Below, piece after piece: positions 63,906-64,000 of a stretch of 64,000 nucleotides of DNA. Every line of letters begins with the position of its first letter. The first letter of the stretch is position 1. Both the position numbers and the translations under genes were made by a program. Source of the DNA: Mangrovitalea sediminis (lineage in GTDB: Bacteria > Pseudomonadota > Gammaproteobacteria > Pseudomonadales > Oleiphilaceae); assembly GCF_002514725.1 (NCBI RefSeq), contig NZ_NTLB01000003.1, positions 589,159 through 653,158 of the forward strand. The letters run 5' to 3'. The notes below the pieces were generated by a model. The model was not told the origin of the DNA. It made no database searches and saw only the letters and a list, made by a program, of their open reading frames with translations.

Positions 63906-64000
63906 ATGCACGCTCGACTGAAAAGTATTATGAGCCCTGATTTGGACTACGGTGCATCACCGAATGATCCTGAAGACTGCTGCGTCTTCATTGAGGCAGA
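63906..64000 (+). CDS. Imm8-like immunity protein, N-terminal part (cut by window edge)
   Basis: The first 31 residues are visible. ARLKSIMSPDL followed by PNDPEDCCVFIEA resembles the start of the Imm8 family of immunity proteins (typically xLKSIxSPDxD...PEDPENFxxxxxA). It is the last, truncated cassette gene in the window. No toxin is visible beside it. Confidence 0.45.
   Translation, partial: MHARLKSIMSPDLDYGASPNDPEDCCVFIEA

Noticed and set aside
1..64000. CRISPR array, rRNA operon, transposase or integrase genes
   Set aside because: No regularly spaced repeat-spacer pattern, no rRNA sequence and no transposase or tyrosine-recombinase protein was seen in the window.

Overview
The window looks like chromosomal DNA of a marine or halotolerant gammaproteobacterium, in the Marinobacter/Pseudomonadales neighbourhood. 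This is inferred from the gene set: a divergent trpI-like regulator next to trpBA, oxyR-type control of ahpC, a TRAP dicarboxylate-type transporter, several methyl-accepting chemotaxis proteins, c-di-GMP enzymes, an AdaA-AlkA fusion and sulfide:quinone oxidoreductase. The species cannot be named from the sequence alone. No rRNA, CRISPR array, transposase or integrase gene is visible. One tRNA gene (Ser, anticodon CGA) is present.

Layout. (1) About 1-5,620 is an AT-richer array of small + strand gene cassettes: a truncated substrate-binding-like protein, a TPR lipoprotein, DUF1801, SRPBCC, DUF2071, an orphan protein, two small membrane proteins and a cupin. They are interspersed with attC-like recombination sites and with three copies of a short palindromic repeat. 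(2) 5,700-61,050 is GC-rich core chromosome. It holds an alkylation-repair operon (adaA-alkA fusion, ogt) with rarD; quinone reductase and MBL-fold hydrolase; tRNA-Ser with a tandemly duplicated 3' end; a diguanylate cyclase; rhodanese; an atypical pyruvate kinase divergent from ahpC-ahpF; an acyl-CoA ligase/thioesterase/hydrolase/methyltransferase group; PfkB kinase and EthD; panB; an FMN alpha-hydroxy-acid dehydrogenase; two chemoreceptors; a three-gene phosphoribosyltransferase/erythromycin-esterase/hydrolase operon; a TRAP transporter (Q-M-P); a MauG-like dihaem peroxidase; a sorbosone-dehydrogenase-like protein; an EAL-CBS-GGDEF protein; DUF4010; an AhpD/GNAT pair divergent from a MocR regulator; ApbE; a LysR/MFS pair; DUF2892-SQR; DedA; trpBA with a divergent LysR; and uppP. 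(3) 61,649-64,000 is a second, AT-rich gene-cassette array with well-formed attC sites. It carries small unknown proteins, two immunity-protein-like genes (Imm32-like and a truncated Imm8-like) and a HEPN-like/zinc-ribbon protein.

The most interesting structure is the pair of cassette arrays at the window edges. They lack a visible integrase, and attC sites about 61 kb apart (1,366-1,449 and 62,356-62,453) share sequence, which suggests fragments of one chromosomal integron family (CALIN-like). Within the right array, the putative HEPN protein with an R-x4-H motif and two zinc ribbons, and the toxin-less immunity genes, are the best candidates for undescribed defence or conflict biology. Functional calls come from motif and family recognition by eye, without database searches.
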